Below the pieces are notes generated by a model that saw nothing but the letters and a program-made list of their open reading frames with translations, was not told the origin of the DNA and did not search any database. Positions 5,048-6,153 of a stretch of DNA of 6,153 bases are shown here, in pieces. Numbering within the stretch: the stretch's first letter is position 1; every line of letters begins with the position of its first letter. The stretch covers positions 1 to 6,153 of the forward strand of contig MCBC01000091.1 of assembly GCA_001723855.1 (NCBI GenBank), written 5' to 3'. The stretch is from Candidatus Altarchaeales archaeon WOR_SM1_86-2. GTDB taxonomy: Archaea; Altiarchaeota; Altiarchaeia; IMC4; MCBC01. The position numbers and the translations under genes were made by a program.

Positions 5048-6153
5048 TTAAAATTGATATTACAGGAAGGTGAGAACTATTTCACTGAGTTCAAGGAATG
5101 CCTTTCCGGTCTGGACAAAGAGATTGTCGCCTTTGCTAATTCGTCAGGCGGCAGGGTGTTTTTGGGTATTGACGATAAAAACAACGTTAAAGGCATAAAG
5201 ATAACAAACAAACTGAAATCGGATGTCATCAGCACAGCAAGAAATTGCGACCCTTCGATTAATATAAATTTGGATTCCATAAAATACAATGAAAAAGAAA
5301 TACTGATCGTGGATGTTTCGGAAGGCAAGGACAAGCCGTACCACTGTAAACCCGGATTTTATATGAGAATCGGCTCCAGTTCGCAAAAACTCAAAAGAGA
5401 TGAGATATTGGATTTCATGATAGAGACAAATAAAAAAACTTTTGATTCATTAACTAACAGGGAATTTGATTTTGAAAAGGACTTTGATGAGGATAAATTT
5501 TTGAAATACCTTGAGACTGCGGGCATAACTCCCGTATTAGGCACAAAGGAATTATTGAGAAATTTAGGTGTCTTCAAAGAATACGGGCTTGTGAATGCAG
5601 GAATCCTTTTTTTCGCAAAAGATCCGCAGAAATTCTTTCCGCAAAGCGTTTACACTGCTGCTGTTTACAGGGATGTTGAGGGAACCGATGTCTTCAAAAG
5701 GGAAGAGATAACAGGCGGCTTGTTCGAAATCGTAAACAAGGTAATGGATTTCGTGAGGTTCTATACAAGAGGAGCATATAAATTTACAGGAAAACCAAAA
5801 AGAGAAACAATCTACGAATATCCCCTGGAAGCGATAAGGGAAGCAGTCATTAATTCCGTTATGCACAAGTACTATCCGGAGCCATGTCACAACAACATTC
5901 TGGCAATCTTCCCCGATCGTATAGAGATAGAAGATTACTGGATCAAGCCAAAAGATTTTGTTTTAGGTGAAACGAAGTTCAGGCGCAACCCGATTATCAC
6001 CGACCTTTTCATCAGGCTCGGGTTCGGCGAGAAAATGGGATCAGGGATAATGAGAATGAACAAGATATGTGAGAAAGAGAACGCCCCGAAACCTGAAATA
6101 AAGATAAGGGAAAACTATTTCTATGTTACTTTCAGGCAGAGTTATGAGTATTT
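5033..6153 (+). CDS. AlbA_2/Schlafen-like domain, HATPase_c_4 protein, paralogue 3 (3' end outside window)
   Basis: Open from ATG 5033 to the right edge (373 complete codons, no stop), so the C-terminus is missing only because the window ends. The AlbA_2 domain (~10-130) has TEFKE at 18-22, AFANSSGGRVFLGIDD at 33-48 and YMRIGSSS at 110-117. The GHKL-like HATPase_c_4 region (~255-368) has E270-x3-N274-x3-H278, but the usual HRDY reads HKYY. It also has RIEI at 296-299, RRNPII at 317-322 and the glycine loop GSGI at 336-339. In the two upstream paralogues the next element is a repeat linker and a winged helix, and something similar may follow here. The start is set by a perfect SD and by the ATGA overlap with the 27-codon mini-ORF. 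It shares architecture rather than close sequence identity with the other two. Likely a nucleic-acid-binding ATPase-like regulator or effector; substrate unknown. Confidence 0.87.
   Translation, partial: MNQEELKLILQEGENYFTEFKECLSGLDKEIVAFANSSGGRVFLGIDDKNNVKGIKITNKLKSDVISTARNCDPSININLDSIKYNEKEILIVDVSEGKDKPYHCKPGFYMRIGSSSQKLKRDEILDFMIETNKKTFDSLTNREFDFEKDFDEDKFLKYLETAGITPVLGTKELLRNLGVFKEYGLVNAGILFFAKDPQKFFPQSVYTAAVYRDVEGTDVFKREEITGGLFEIVNKVMDFVRFYTRGAYKFTGKPKRETIYEYPLEAIREAVINSVMHKYYPEPCHNNILAIFPDRIEIEDYWIKPKDFVLGETKFRRNPIITDLFIRLGFGEKMGSGIMRMNKICEKENAPKPEIKIRENYFYVTFRQSYEY

Noticed and set aside
5077..5890. Several minus-strand frames of 70-110 codons
   Set aside because: They lie opposite paralogue 3, whose AlbA_2 and ATPase-like motifs run continuously on the + strand; the reverse frames show no domain or start signal.

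Overview
The window is AT-rich and coding almost end to end. All genes lie on the + strand in one tightly packed cluster: hsdM, a small unknown gene, then three genes of the same general family (AlbA_2/Schlafen-like domain plus a GHKL-type 'HATPase_c_4' region). The last of these runs off the right edge. Arginine is mostly AGA/AGG, ATA isoleucine is common, most starts lack a Shine-Dalgarno (SD) sequence, and a TATA-like box lies about 30 bases before the first ATG. This leans towards an archaeon, perhaps methanogen-like, but an AT-rich bacterium cannot be excluded. No rRNA, tRNA, transposase or CRISPR was seen.

Layout: 1-53 is a short upstream region with a possible promoter. 54-1772 encodes HsdM, the adenine-methyltransferase subunit of a type I restriction-modification system, with an unusual N-terminal winged helix. 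1769-2038 is an 89-residue unknown with a Cys/His cluster. 2035-3381 and 3392-4921 are complete AlbA_2-HATPase_c_4-winged-helix proteins; each has an in-frame array of 12-bp tandem repeats encoding a tetrapeptide linker just before the C-terminal winged helix. 4922-5032 is a spacer holding a 27-codon mini-ORF whose start copies the start of the preceding gene. 5033 to the right edge is a third AlbA_2-HATPase_c_4 protein, truncated by the window, preceded by a full-length consensus SD.

Three junctions are ATGA stop-start overlaps and one gap is 10 bases, so co-transcription and translational coupling are likely. By context this is an accessory, probably defence-related island. AlbA_2-type 'ATP-binding/RecG-like' genes are often found beside type I restriction-modification genes, and the three proteins may regulate, sense or execute a response linked to the methyltransferase. 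Neither hsdS nor hsdR is in the window, so whether HsdM belongs to a complete type I system cannot be told here. The most distinctive points are three successive AlbA_2 paralogues after hsdM, 12-bp linker arrays at the same place in two of them, and the mini-ORF spliced in before the third.
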